64,000 bases of DNA from Calvatia gigantea. Its lineage: Eukaryota > Basidiomycota > Agaricomycetes > Agaricales > Lycoperdaceae. The notes beneath the pieces were generated by a model that saw only the letters and a program-made list of their open reading frames with translations, had not been told where the DNA came from and did not search any database. The stretch covers positions 3,596,001 to 3,660,000 of the forward strand of contig JACAAK010000002.1 of assembly GCA_025093985.1 (NCBI GenBank). The letters run 5' to 3'. Made by a program: the position numbers and the translations under genes. Numbering within the stretch: the stretch's first letter is position 1; each line of letters begins with the position of its first letter. Positions 36,434-48,215 of this stretch are shown in pieces.

Positions 36434-39117
36434 TGCACGGCCCTCTAACCAAATTAGATCTGGTATTTCCTTAGTTTAAATTGGTGGTTACGATAATGGA
36501 GCGTACTAATGGACGCTTGTTTGTTGATATGGATGTGTTCCGCCAATCAATGGATGGTTGACGGTAAAACCATATGCATAATTAAACCAACCACCGATAC
36601 GATTGCGTATGTGTATAGCTTTCCAACACAGTTAGTGTAGACTAGACTGGAGAATACCTCGTACTCACTTGAATCCCCCCCCGGCGTGGCTGTCCGAGTT
36701 TGTGCCCCTGCTGTTGACCTATTTAAATCAGAAAGGTATAGACTGTTGTTTGGGTTACCTGTCGTATCACTAACAGAGTCTTCAAGGGAGGATGTCGCCG
36801 TCCCGAGCACTGGAGACCCAGCCGAAGTCGGCTGTGGTAGCATTGACGATGCAGATGAGGACCCTATTACCACAGTGATGTCGCTTTTGTTGATGGAGAG
36901 GGTATCTGACGATGGGCTCGAACTGATGACCTTGACGCCAGGTCCTGATAGTCAATGTAGTTGCGAAGTGAACTGAAGCGAGCTGGGGTGACACTTCGTT
37001 GTGACTTCGCAGCGCCGAAGTGTAACCAAGTGAAGTCTCGAAGTCTTATCGAAGTGTTCTGGCATCACCGGCAATACCCAACCAGTAGGAGCTGACTCCT
37101 CCATCTGCCATTCAACGCGCTAAGCTTTACTCAACTGTGTGAGATTGGAATCACCCGTGATGCCCTGGTTGATTGGATGTTGGGTACAGGTCCCTTGCTG
37201 GATTGGGCTCACAAGAATTAATCTGGCAGTATATTCCCAGATACCTTGGGCCTAACACACAAGGCAGGCTGGGGAGTACAGAGAACATCAGAGCTGTGCA
37301 AACAACGGTCAAAACTAATCGGAATGCTTAGTGATGCTGCTCTTCACATTTCTACCACCGGACTTCACCCTGTATGCACGATATATGATATGGGAAGAGT
37401 AATTATTAAGTCACCTATTAAATCACGGACCAATCAGAATCGGGAGCTAGTGCGCCAGAACACTTCTTGAGCGTGCCTCTCATCGACATCACACTGATTA
37501 AACCTGTGCTTGCTCCCTTGCTCCCCTAGGACAACCGAGCCAGTTTCCGCCTGCCATTAAGTACTTCCTCCATGGACACACTGCACCCATCGCAAGAGAA
37601 TGAGGAAATGTCTTCATTGTCTTCTGCTATAGCACATTCATCCTCCCTGGTGAGTTCGGCTGTTTTGCACCCGCTGTGGGATCATTTGACCGATATCTAA
37701 CATGGCTTTGGGCTAAACTCACGAAATATTCATGCGCGCTCTCATGGACAATTCAAGGTTCCTGCTGTTGGTGATCGTGTATCCTTCACATTAAGATCCG
37801 GTACGATACTTGCCTTTGCATCTTTGAGTTTACAATTGATGAACTTAGGCCAAATGGCTGGATACATCGCAACGATGTCCACGGAAGAGCAAGAGGCGTT
37901 TGACATAGAGGTGGCTCAGAGGCGGCTTAGGATGCGAAACGCAAAGCAAGCGGCAGACGCCAGGAATGTCGAATCCCAAGTAAGTCCTCCAAACTACCAT
38001 TCCAGTGGAGCTACTCTTGGGTAGAATTACCCAAGTTTGGACGAGTCAGGGTTACATTTAACATTCCTGTAACTGTACCTCCTAAGTCATTTGCCAGCTT
38101 GTGGACTCCCTTCAAGTTGTGGGAGAGCAAAGGTGAGTGTTATCGAGCGAGATTTGGAGAGCGTTGTGCCTCAGTAACTCAGCACCCTTTTGGGAAGCTT
38201 TACCAGCAAACCTCCCTCCGCAGAAGCTCCGGAAGCTTCATTAGCCTCAAGGGCCTTCCAAATTTCAGAGGACTCACCTTCAGAGGCCTCCAGCAAGGTT
38301 CTTTTTTGGACCAACCAGGACCCAAGGGAGAGTGTGCTTTTCAACACTGCAGGTGTTCTTTACCGTTTTCAGGTTAGTTCTTTCCACACATCCCCTTCTT
38401 CAGGTTTTGATCTCTCGTGGGGGTTTAGACGACTGTTGCAGCAGACGGTCAGTGCACAACCATCCTTTGGCGTACCATTCGCCCGAAAAAGGAAGACAGA
38501 GTTGCAAGGTTAGAGTGGGCGATGAATGGCGGTCTCGGTCGGGTTGTAGTAGGGAAGGTCAGCTATTCCCTAACGTTCTCAATGGCTTCCAGTATACTTA
38601 GGGTTGCACAATTCAGAAAGCACTTCCGATGTCCGATTTGGTCCATCCTGACTCAAGCATTCCTAGTACGCGGCTTCCAACTGCTGGGCGATGCCTGTCC
38701 TTAACTCCATATATAACTAGGGCTCTCGCTCTTTCAGCGGGCCCGATGGCCTCCAATACCAGTGGCGTCCCAGTAAAAAAAATGCAGATATTCTTGTATG
38801 TCTGAATCGCAGTCACCTTTCTCTTGTGAATTGATTCTAAAACAGAGTTTTCCAACTGCGAGGTGGGAGTAGTAGTGCCATTATTGCATACTTCCACCCA
38901 ACACTCCCAACGCGCTTCGTCGAAGGAGATGTCTATGGCGAGCTCCACTTGATCGGAACTGCAGGTTCTGGTATTGTAGTGAGTGCGTTACAAGCCTTGG
39001 ATGAATGGAAGATCTGACTAGGTGGGAAGATGCATCCACCGATGATGGATAGAGTCATTCTCACTGCAATGTTATACCGGTTTTGTGTGGCTTGGAATTT
39101 GTAGGACTTTTGATGTT
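36434..39117. other. Accessory region without recognised gene
   Basis: Possible N-terminal exon of the NACHT gene at about 36660-36873. Beyond it are short plus-strand ORFs (37824-38024, 38190-38513) and a minus-strand ORF (38613-38948) with no family match I can name. They could be remnants of one decayed gene. The left end of the inverted-repeat arm follows. Confidence 0.35.
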
Positions 39118-39835
39118 CCAGAGTTTCTGATGCACCCGCAATGCAATTGCTGTAGTTTAGAATCATACTGGATGTTGAACGACTACCTGCGGGGTTTGAG
39201 AAATCGAATGTGGATTCTGAGTGACTGAGCTGGACATTTCGGCCGAACAAGCTGCTGTTCAAACCGGTTCGTTCTGGTAGTAGATTATAAAACTCCTCTC
39301 ATATGAAAATATTCCAACGTTTCTCAATCAGCGCCCCCTGAAAAATCAGCTCAGGAGTTGTAAGCCCTTCAATGTGAATGCACTCAGAGATTATCAACCC
39401 CCACCAACCCGGTCCCTCTGACACTGTCGGAAGTGTTTTCGTCACCTCAGTCGAGAACCAACAGCGCCATTCCCATGTGTTCCTTTGGACGCCTGCCCCT
39501 AAATTATCTTTCTATGTCCGTTCTTCATGACAGTATCAGCCTTTCAGATCTTGCCGTCTTTCTGTCAACTCGACAATCACCAACGAGTTATGACGTCAGG
39601 ATAATAAGCGGTGTGTATGCGTGACAAATAACTCTGCGTGCGGTATACGTCCGGCATTAGCTCTAACGAAAATGAGAAATGCACTGGAAAACATGCGATT
39701 AACTAAACCGAAGCCACCAACCCTTCAAGGTCCAAGGCGGCTCCAAAAACTCATCCACATAAACGCACGTATAACAGCCATAAACCGATAATACCATCTG
39801 TTCATTCTAAACTATGTCCATGGGATAGCAGTCGT

Positions 39836-41087
39836 TCAGACGTATTTCGAGAACAAGAGCATCAACGACCGGATGATAATATGGCTGGAAACGAGTTTCG
39901 GACTGGCGGCAAGAATCTGATTAAACGCAACAAATCAGGTTCGCAAACAAAATGTAATGAAATGAAAAAGTTGGGGGGAGAAATGGACGAACCTTGGGTG
40001 CAAGACCTTTGAAGAACGCCGTAGGATCCTCAGCCTTAAGCATATCCTTCACAGCCCTAACGCAGGAAACCCTATGTTCGAATTTGGCACTCTGAATACA
40101 CGTCTTGAGAGTATCGAGGGGCGCTGCGACGGTGATGGAAGCCACGGCACCTGCAACCCGACGCGGCAAAGTTCTGTGTCCAGGTTGCTTTAGAGTAGTT
40201 TTTCACGTGAGAGTGCATTCTTTCATCCACGCCGAGGAACTAAAGAGCTATACAAGAAGAAAGAAAGGAAGATAAGTCGATGCATGCGAGTGAGGAGGAA
40301 ATCACAGGTTTTAGGAAAGACTTACAGCGAAGCTCCTGGGAGTACCTCAGGCCATAGTCCACCCCCCCAACCATGGTACAGCGTCGTACCCCCCTCCATA
40401 GAAGTACGGACGCACTCCTTTCGCGGAATGCCTCAGGGTTGACCGGGACCTACCGTCTGGTTTTAAACGCGCCTAGCGGAAGAAGCGCAACTTCTCGAAT
40501 GCCAGTCAAACTACACAGCGTTGTTAGTACTCAACGGCGAAAGGAATTGAAGAGGAAACACCAACCTTCCAGTGGTAGCTTACATCAGGATGCTGAAGCT
40601 GTTCAGACACTTGGAGCAAAGGGATGTTGAGCGAGCGAGGAATATTGAATATTGAATGATGACGGGTTCTGCCGAGGTGGCTATATACGCATAGATTTGG
40701 ACAACCTGAATGAGGCACCCTTCTGAGCGCCCGCTCATTTCCCTTGAGGGGGTCAATCGAGAGCAGTCCCATCTAGCCAAAAGTCGATGAGACAAGCCTC
40801 GACGAGTGAGAACTTCCGCCGGTAACTTGTCAATAATTTTCCTCCATTCCTCTGACCTACCCTCCCCCACTTTTGTCTGTTGCATGTTCACCGCTTCGGT
40901 CTGTTCGGTCAACCTCAGTTGCTGCGAAAATGCGTCGTCCAAAGCGGCCTCCCATGGTTCCCAGGCAGCGGAAAGTCTTTGCAAAGATTCCGATGGCAAA
41001 ACACCTAATGCCCTTATCAACAAAGATATCACCCACGGAGGGAGTGTGGTCATTGACTGGGTTGGGTGGAAGACTCGAGAAATGCAT
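39836..41087 (-). pseudogene. Chimeric pseudogene: IDO N-terminus fused to GGC1 C-terminal half (left arm)
   Basis: The first part resembles the neighbouring IDO gene (LPSESLQRLSAAWEPWE, EEWRKIIDKLP, LLSIDPLKGNERALRR, IPLLQVSEQLQHP) but is broken by frame changes and a deletion. Directly after QHPD the sequence switches to GGC1: the exon end SYRWKV with its intron, then SLTGIREVALLPLGAFKTRR, a damaged GTTLYHGWG region, VAGAVASITVAAPLDTLKT with a frame break before it, DPTAFFKGLAPKV, and a last exon ending LLFSKYV. It cannot encode either protein and is a relic of an unequal exchange between IDO and GGC1 sequences. An almost identical copy lies in the right arm at 58501-59752. Confidence 0.85.
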
Positions 41088-42187
41088 CACGCTTTAAGCC
41101 GAAATTGTACAAGAGGGTCTATACCCCAGAAATACGGAATCAGATTGGATGGGTGAAGTACTTCACGAGTAAATGCAGGGCGGCCTTCAGGTGTGTTCAA
41201 AGAGGTTCGACGGAGAACTTGTAGCAAGGTCAAATTTAGGTAAACCGAAATGCTACCTGGACTATCGTTGTTGTTCCATTCCGTCAACCCCCTCCTCCCC
41301 ATGCATTCACATTCCTTCATACCCGTTTCCCTTGCCTTGTTATTACATAGAGGTGAATTCAGGCAACTATCACATCACTCAGGTGTAAATCGTCCCTCTG
41401 TCCGAGAACGAGGCGCCTCACCTTCTGCTGTGTTACCCTTATGAATGGCGGTTCAAATTAGGTACCCCCGAGAATACAGACGGCCACCCAAGACATAGAA
41501 TAGATGTGCTCACCCAACTCCTACTGATGGCAGCACCCGTCACTCATAAGCTGCCATAAGCACGGGAAGATGAATTGCGTCTTTTGTTGCTGTTCTGGGA
41601 GGTGTGGCGTTGCTGCTGCAGTTGACTCAGGGGCGCATTTACGGAACAGCAAGCTCAGGGACAGGTACTGGAGCACCGGAGGGATCTGGTGAAATTCAAC
41701 ACTGCAGGAACGCTTGCGAAACCAGAATCGCTATGTTACCTTTTTAAAATAAGCTGCCGTTTAAGGTGTGAACACGTCGGATGAAGGTCAATTTCTCTCA
41801 AACTGCTGATCCTCTATATCCGACACCAACAAACCAACGAGGACTTTGGGAATTGGGCTCCGCAAGGAACTTCTGACTTCGCCAAGAAATGTAGCACACA
41901 GTTCGTGGATGACAGCCTTAGACCACGGCGGGGGTGACGTCGAAAATCAGGAACATTTTGGAGCCAGCAGGAGAAGATATCCGACCCGAAAATGATAACC
42001 ATTGAGGTGCCCCTTTTGAGCACAAGAAGTAACGAGCCATTCTAGCCAAGGTTTGAGCGCGAGCTCTGAGGGGATCACCCAACTGGGGTTACTGGGTTAA
42101 CAGAACTTATTGCAGTACAAGAAGAGAACATTCATCATCGGCCATCTGTGGAAATACTTTCTGTAGGAAGTTCGGATGAATTTAACA

Positions 42188-42472
42188 CTACTTTCTTGGG
42201 GCACCCCCGGACGTCTTTCCGGAACCAGCATTGGGTGCTTTCGAGTTTAAGCCTCCACCAGGGTTCACGACCCCACTATTGACATTCTTCGCAGCAGCAG
42301 ATTGAGAGCGACTGGCGAAGGTGTTGGTACCTGTGGGTTGACCGGTCCTTGCCTGAGGGTGGGGGCACGATGTGGTGAGCGGTTCGGGTGTTGGTATTGA
42401 GGTCAAAACACGAACCTGCGTTGATTGAATCCTGGATGCATCAGAGGGCGTTATAGGATGTTTGCTCGACAT
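42188..42472 (-). CDS. SMP-domain (seed-maturation-like) small protein, left-arm copy
   Basis: Small hydrophilic protein of the SMP family. Start MSSKHPITPSDASRIQSTQ, then a 63-bp intron (GTTCGT...CCTCAG, phase 0), then ARTGQPTGTNTFASRSQSAA and AKNVNSGVV. The TP-DASRIQS and F-A-RSQSAAAKN blocks are the SMP hallmarks, as in LEA-like fungal proteins; stress protection is a family-based guess. The tail, SGKTSGGAPRK with a TAG at 42188-42190, is Gly/Ser/Lys-rich as expected and is probably the native C-terminus. The right-arm copy shares everything up to NAG and then diverges at the edge of the 3.6-kb segment. Confidence 0.7.
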   Translation of the reverse strand: MSSKHPITPSDASRIQSTQVRVLTSIPTPEPLTTSCPHPQARTGQPTGTNTFASRSQSAAAKNVNSGVVNPGGGLNSKAPNAGSGKTSGGAPRK

Positions 42473-43061
42473 GGTGTATAAGTGAAAGACTGGTGATTAT
42501 GAGCGACTCAGGATGAAAGGAGGAGAGCTCAGGTACACAGGTACTCACGTTAGTGAAGTAGAGGAAATGGAGTTCTTACTCTCAAGCTCTTGAACTCGCA
42601 ATAGGCCCCAGCCAGAATTTTATACCAGATACCTCGCCTTCGTTGCCCCACCGCGCGAAATATGCCATACGCCCATTAATAAGAAATGAGCTTCTCTGGT
42701 GGCCCAGATCAGCCATGAGGCCTGCGGCGGCATCTGCTCGGGTTGTCCCTGCGTTCGAGATGCGTAAAAGCTAAGGTTTACAGACAAATCAAAAACTTAA
42801 TCATGGTGAGCTCGCGATAGAAGCCGATCTTTGTCCATGCTTTGTAACAAATAGGGAACTCTCTAAGTTCTTGGTCACCCAAAAAGTCTCTAAGCTCTTC
42901 CCCTTACACCAATCACGTCGTATGGACTTATCAGCAAACCCAGGCATGCACTATAATAGCTACGTCGAAAAAATATCTCCCACGAGCTTTTTCACGATCT
43001 TAGATCCGTCAAACCCATAATTTGCCCCTATCCAAAATGAAAAGTTACATCGTGACAACTA

Positions 43062-44464
43062 TCAGTTTAGGTATGCGTTAGCTGTCTGGTCCCTGAATCC
43101 TTTCAAAAACCTAGTAAGATCAGTCCCCCGACCACCCCCAGACGCCGCCTTCCGATAGTCCCCACCGCCGCTTCCACCTGAAGCTTGTTCCGCCAAACAC
43201 CTGTCTTTCCCATTCCCAGGCACTTGGCTTGGTTGATCCGACGCCGCCTCCGACGTGATGGCCCTAATCTTCCTGGCGTGACTTGCAGGTCCGAGAACAT
43301 ATAATGTAACAGTAATTATGTGTGCATCCCTGAACTCCTTCAGCGCCCTGACAGCAGTATTGTAGGTCACCACAATCGGCGCTTCTCTGCCTTCCTCCAC
43401 ACAGATTCTCTGAGCGAGGGCGCGAAGCGGAGGACCGTTCGAGCGAATATGTTCAAGAAAAGCTCGGTGTTGGCGGGGCATGTAACCACCCATACGTTCT
43501 CGGTAAGATCCCCCACCTCGTCCTGGCGTTGAGGGCACCGAGGGCATGATATCTACTTCGACCCCGAGATAGGCGTCCAGAGCCGGGATCAGAGACCTTT
43601 GACCTGCAGGTTGGCCCAGCAAGTCTCGACAACATCTCCTGCCAACCCTCGACTTCATCTCTTCCCCAAGGGTCACTATCTGCACCCCTAACCCAAGGCA
43701 CGATATTCCGTAACTCGCTCCAAGTGAGGACCATCGGCAGGAATGGATGCCTCGTGGGTGGCCATCCTCAGTGATGTCAGGGCCCCACCACCCCAGAGTT
43801 CTACGTACATGTCGTTCAACCAGAACTCTTCTTCATGGGCGGTCCCAGTAAACGTGGTCTGGTATTGGAAGTTACCAGCCACTGGGCGAGCACTTTCCTT
43901 ACATGGTTCCCGGGGGTTCCAATTATATATAGCGTGATCAGAATAGGTGGTAATTGACGGGTGCTGTAGTTGTTTAGACACCTGAAGCAGGGGGATAGAG
44001 AGCGGGCGAGGAATGATGATGGGTTCTGCGGGGGGGACAGTTTGTGCGTAGAATTGAAGAAGATAAGAGAGCACATGATGTGCCCTTCTGAGGGCCCGTT
44101 CATTTCCTTTGGGACCGTCAACTGAAAGTACTGCCATCTAGTCAAAGGTCAGCCGATCAATGAGATCAATCTAAACGTGGAAACTCCTGCTAGGTGGTAC
44201 CTTGTCAACAGCTTTCCTCCACTCCCTTGACTTACTCTCCTCGACTTTTCCCTGCTGCATGTCCATCTCTTCAACTCGTTCCGCTAGCTTCAATTTTTGC
44301 GAAACCGCAGCATCCAAATTGGCCTCCCATGGTTCCCAAGCAGCGGGAAGCCTGCGGAGAGGTGGTTCTGCTGGCAAAAAGCCGGTACCCTTATCAATAA
44401 AGATACCATCCACAGGGGGCATGCACCCATTCATCGGGTTTGATAGACAGTCAGAGGGATGCAT
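43062..44464 (-). CDS. BNA2: Indoleamine 2,3-dioxygenase, left-arm copy
   Basis: Heme dioxygenase opening the indole ring of L-tryptophan to N-formylkynurenine, the first step of the kynurenine/NAD pathway. Start MHPSDCLSNPMNGCMPPVDG, then GTGFLPAEPPLRRLPAAWEP. An intron after VPPSRSFH leads to SVDGPKGNERALRRAHHVL, IPLLQVSKQLQHPS, ITTYSDHAIYNW and FTGTAHEEEFWLNDMYVEL. The C-terminal part has QPAGQRSLIPALDAYLGVE, MGGYMPRQHRAFLEHI and EFRDAHIITVTLYVLGPA, whose His (codon 43320-43322) aligns with the proximal heme ligand. It ends with the Gly-rich substrate loop RGTDLTRFLKGFRDQT. Between TEYRALG and the C-terminal part (about 43690) the frame changes and I could not fit a clean intron. The identical change is in the right-arm copy, so an assembly error would have to be shared. 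Confidence 0.8.
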
Positions 44465-44579
44465 CACTCTTTGGGTTAGGGTCGTGCAAGAAATACTATG
44501 CCCCACAAATGTAACTGTGGGTTGAGATCAACGCAAAAATATTGGCTCCTTTGCTTAAGTACTTGAAGTAAATGCAGGG

Positions 44580-46060
44580 TGACCTTGGGGTGTGCTCAAA
44601 CTCTCAGAGGTCCTGCGGTGGACTTACGGACAGGTCGAGTGCAGTTAGGCTGGAACACCGCCCAGATTATCGTCTTCGTTGTGTTCCTCCAGCTTTCCTG
44701 CATTCATAGGATACATCTTTCCAGGGCCCTTATGCCATTTTCCCTTGTTCCTTTTCGAAAAAAGCGTTGGATTCAAGTAACTCTCACACGCTCAGGCGTA
44801 TGGTCACCCCCATTTCCATGACCGAGGCGTATAACCTTCTGCTGTGTCGCTATCATAGACAGGGACACCGGCTTGGTGATCGGTATTTACGTGAGTTATC
44901 CCGACACCAGCAACATAAGTTTGCAGATGAAAAGGCCCCGGTGGAGCAACTGAAGCTACGGGAGGAATCTAGGCTCATAATGACGCCTTCAATACCAAGC
45001 CCTCTCACCGACTTATGATCCAGTGTTATGTACACAAGCCCTTTCGTGAATAAAGCTTCCTCGCTCGGGTTTCGGGGCACTGCTGTAGGAGTTGAGGTAG
45101 TTGGGTATTCATCCAAGATCGGCGGCGGGTAAATTCAATCTTTTCAGGCCAGAACCCATCGGGCAACGGGATAAGGACGAGAAGGGGAAAATTCGGCGAG
45201 ATACCCAGGGCGCCTCCGATGCTATGGCTTCGATAAACAAATGTGATGGAAACAGCGGCGAATGTCCAGACCCACAGACAAAGGCAGGCCACAGCGTCGG
45301 ATGCACAAGAGCTATAAAGACCTATTTCATTAGAGTCTTTCACAGGACACACCTATGATTCCCGATGTGGCCAGCACGGAGGAGCGCCTTTCAGGACCTA
45401 ACTTCGACAATTGCGCACACTCGAGGGAAACAAGGTATAGGAAGTGTGTCTTCATCTATTTATTTTCATCACACATACATCGGGAATCAACCTCGTTCCG
45501 TGCACTACTTATAAAAGCCATTCAGTTGGTGTGCCATTTCTTTTATTGCTTATGCAATTCGCCATAGCTTGGATGTCTTCATCGTTCCTGAAGACTGCCT
45601 AAACCCAATCTCGCGACTACTCCCGGGGATGCCTCAATCGTCCACTCCAAGATCAGTTCAGGAGTCATAAGCCCTTCAATGTTATCAAATTCTCCACTGA
45701 ACCGGTCCTTCCAACGTTTCCCCGTGTTTTCCTTTCGGACGCCCGCGCCTAAAATATCTCTCCATGTCAAATTCTTCATGACAGTATCAATCTTTCAGAT
45801 CCCACTGCCTTCTCATCAACTCGACAATTATCAACGGCTCATGACGTCAGGATAATGAGTGGTGTGTACGTGATAAATAACTCTGCGTGCGATATACGTG
45901 CGGGCATTACAACTCTGAACGAAGAAAAAACTCTAAAACATGTGATTAATTAAACCGAAGCCACCAGCCCTCACAGCGATAGGCGCCCCCAAAAACCTCG
46001 CACATAACGCACATATAACAGCAACAGCCTTAAGCCCATAATACCATCCACTTGTTCTAA
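44580..46060. other. Left-arm flank between IDO and GGC1
   Basis: Contains several ORFs mirrored exactly in the right arm (for example 45026-45352 minus and 44853-45116 minus) whose products I do not recognise. A 66-codon minus-strand ORF (45579-45779, MKNLTWRDILGAG ... GLMTPELILEWTIEA) recurs in degraded form in the outer half of both arms (about 39270-39530 and 60060-60320). That recurrence shows the segment was duplicated together with GGC1. I cannot decide whether any of these is expressed. Confidence 0.4.
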
Positions 46061-46084
46061 ATCATGTCCATGGGTCGTCGTCGT

Positions 46085-47290
46085 TTAGACGTATTTCGAG
46101 AAGAGGGGTATCAACGATTGGGCAACGGTATAACTGAAAACGAGTTTCGGTCCCACGACAAGAATCTAATCAAGTGCAGCAAATCAAGTTAATAATCAAG
46201 TGAGGTGAAGCGGAAGACATAAACGGACCTTAGGTGTAAGACCTTTGAAGAACGCCGTGGGGCCCTCATTCTTAAGCATATCCTTCACGACCTTAACGCC
46301 AGAGACCTTATGCTCGAAATTGGCGTTCTGAATACGTGTCTTGACGGTATCGAGCGGCGCTGCGACGGTGATGGAAGCCACGGCACCCGCAACCGATGCG
46401 GCAAAGTTTTGTGTCCAGGTTGCTTTAGAGTAGTCTTTCACGTGAAGAACGTATTCTTTCATCCATGCCGAAGCACCAAAGAGCTATAGGAAGGAAGAGG
46501 GAAGGCGATAAGTGGATTCATGTGAGTAAGGAGGAAATCACAAGTTTTTAAAAAAGACTTACAGCGAAGCTTCCGGGAGCGTTTCGAGCCATGGTCCATC
46601 CCCAACCACGGTACAGCGTCGTACCCTCCTCCATGAATATACGGATGACACCCCGACCACGGAAAGCCTCAGGGTTGACCTGGCGTTTGATTTTTAGCGC
46701 GTCCAGCGGAAGAAGCACAACTTCTCCGATGCCAGTCAAACTGTACAACATTGTGAACACTCCACATCAAAAGGGAACTGAAGAGGAGGACACCGACCTT
46801 CCAGCGGTAGCTTGCATCATCATCTTCCCCTTCCTCTCTCCAAAGGTATTCGTAAACTGGGGCTTGTAATGCTTGGAAATGACGTCGTTGAAGTATGGTT
46901 GACCACCAAACTTGTATATCCGTTGTGAGACTTTATAGCCTGCAGCATAGCCAAGACCGGGGAAGAGAGAGAGTAGCCTGGTGGTTAGTGGTGCAGTGGC
47001 CGAGTCCCGGAAGATGATGGAGGAGAGGTTCTGAATCGAGACCTACGGAACACAAACGTTTCAGACAGCATGAGAAATAACGAGGGGGATAAGAAATACC
47101 TTGCTCTTGTTACTCATAAGTCGTTTCGCAATGGTGTCGACGGGATGGAATATCAAGAGTTCGGCAACACCTGGGTGGTCGAGTTAATCCATACTCTGGG
47201 ACTTCATCGGTAGAGGTTCGTACCAGAGGTACCTGAGCCCAGGATGCGGGCTGCACCAGAGTCTTTGCCGCTACCAGCTGGAGGGGACAT
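46085..47290 (-). CDS. GGC1: Mitochondrial GTP/GDP carrier
   Basis: Mitochondrial carrier family protein (yeast Ggc1/Yhm1) exchanging GTP and GDP across the inner membrane; in yeast its loss disturbs mitochondrial iron and genome maintenance. Start MSPPAGSGKDSGAARILGSG, spliced to VAELLIFHPVDTIAKRLMSN (first carrier motif, PxD). Then LSLFPGLGYAAGYKVSQRIY, SLTGIGEVVLLPLDALKIKR (second carrier motif), LYRGWGWTMARNAPGSF, LFGASAWMKEY, VAGAVASITVAAPLDTVKTR (third carrier motif), EGPTAFFKGLTPK and the last exon ILVVGPKLVFSYTVAQSLIP ending FSKYV with a TAA at 46085-46087. Six exons, no frame breaks, so it looks functional. Its last exon and most of its last intron lie inside the left repeat arm; the rest is in the unique spacer. 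Confidence 0.95.
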
Positions 47291-47524
47291 GGCTAAAATA
47301 GAGGATGTGGGGACGAGGTAAAGGTGGGCTGCTGTGCGCTTTGGGCTGTAACACGCGCTAGAAATCGGAAAAACGGAATTTTGAATGGCGGTATAAACAT
47401 GCACAAATAATGCGCGCTCGTTTTCGCTATTGGCTTTGTAATTTCTATCTATCAGACTATCACCCAACAAGCGTATAGACCAAGAATAAGAGGTAGATAA
47501 TTAAAATATAAATGTAATAACTTT

Positions 47525-48215
47525 CTATCTCATCCGAGGCACATTTCCTCTGTAGAAAGTACGATCAGTAATTTGACCAGGCAAAAATTACGCAAAGGAA
47601 TGGTACCCACCTGCTGACCATCGCGAGTTTGTGTTGTTCCACCTTCTTCTCCAGGACAGAACTCGAGCCTTGCAGCACACGAACACACTCCCTCGCAACA
47701 CGCTCCCCACGCGTGTATCCAACTCTTGATTTGCTCGCATCCAAAATCCAATCAATAGCCTTCTTCGTCCTCTGCCTCTCATTCAGCGCAACAGGCTTTA
47801 TAAGAACCTTTCCCCCAGATTTGTGACGCATAACCCTCACAGCAGGCGCAGCAAGCTCCACCGCCTGTCGTAGGATGGGCAAAGGGGAGACCTTGGTCAA
47901 TGCGTGTATGTGCATCAGAACTTCGGCCGTAGATTTCTCGGCACGTGCACGGTGGCCCCGTTCCATCATCCGTGAAGCAAAGAACTCAAGTAGAGGGTCC
48001 TGTGCTGGAGGTACTTCAGCAGAGAGATAGAATGGTTTGGGTTTTGTGTCTGTTGCTGCTGGCGGCGTTGTTGACACCTCGGGTTGTGGCGTGGATGGCG
48101 TAGAACCGAAGTCGTGGAAGAGTTGATTCATAACCTCTTGGTTGGCCTCAGACGTGAATGAGCGGGAATGTAGAGAGAGTGAGCGGATCACGGCCGAGCG
48201 TAACGACGGCAGCAT
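47525..48215 (-). CDS. RSM7: Mitochondrial small-subunit ribosomal protein uS7
   Basis: Mitoribosomal uS7, which binds the 3' domain of the small-subunit rRNA. The ATG at 48215 gives MLPSLRSAVIRSLSLHSRSF, a basic Ser/Arg-rich mitochondrial presequence; the ORF upstream of it is not part of the protein. A Pro/Thr-rich linker follows, then the uS7 core: ALTKVSPLPILRQAVELAAP, GGKVLIKPVALNERQRTKKA, IDWILDASKSRVGYTRGERV and AVRECV-type helix sequence, ending QHKLAMVS. A 61-bp intron (47550-47610, GTGGGT...CTACAG) leads to a short last exon RGNVPRMR and a TAG at 47525-47527. No defects were seen. It lies in the unique spacer of the inverted repeat, upstream of GGC1 on the same strand. Confidence 0.9.

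Larger units (their letters stand above)
39118..46233. repeat. Left arm of the large inverted repeat
   Basis: Near-identical to the reverse complement of the right arm. Positions pair so that the two coordinates sum to 96047 from 42228 to 46233 (partner 49814-53819) and to 99588 from 39118 to 42150 (partner 57438-60470). The constant sums mean no net indel across 4.0 kb and 3.0 kb respectively. Only 42151-42227 (77 bp) lacks a partner; the right arm has 3.6 kb there instead. Differences are scattered single bases. The inner end falls at the 5' side of the last GGC1 intron. The arm also contains two diverged paralogous halves, an inner one with intact IDO and an outer one with the chimeric pseudogene. 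Confidence 0.95.

Noticed and set aside
44202..44525. ORFs antisense to IDO (also 51522-51845, 40806-41156, 58432-58782)
   Set aside because: Shadows of the IDO reading frames on the other strand.
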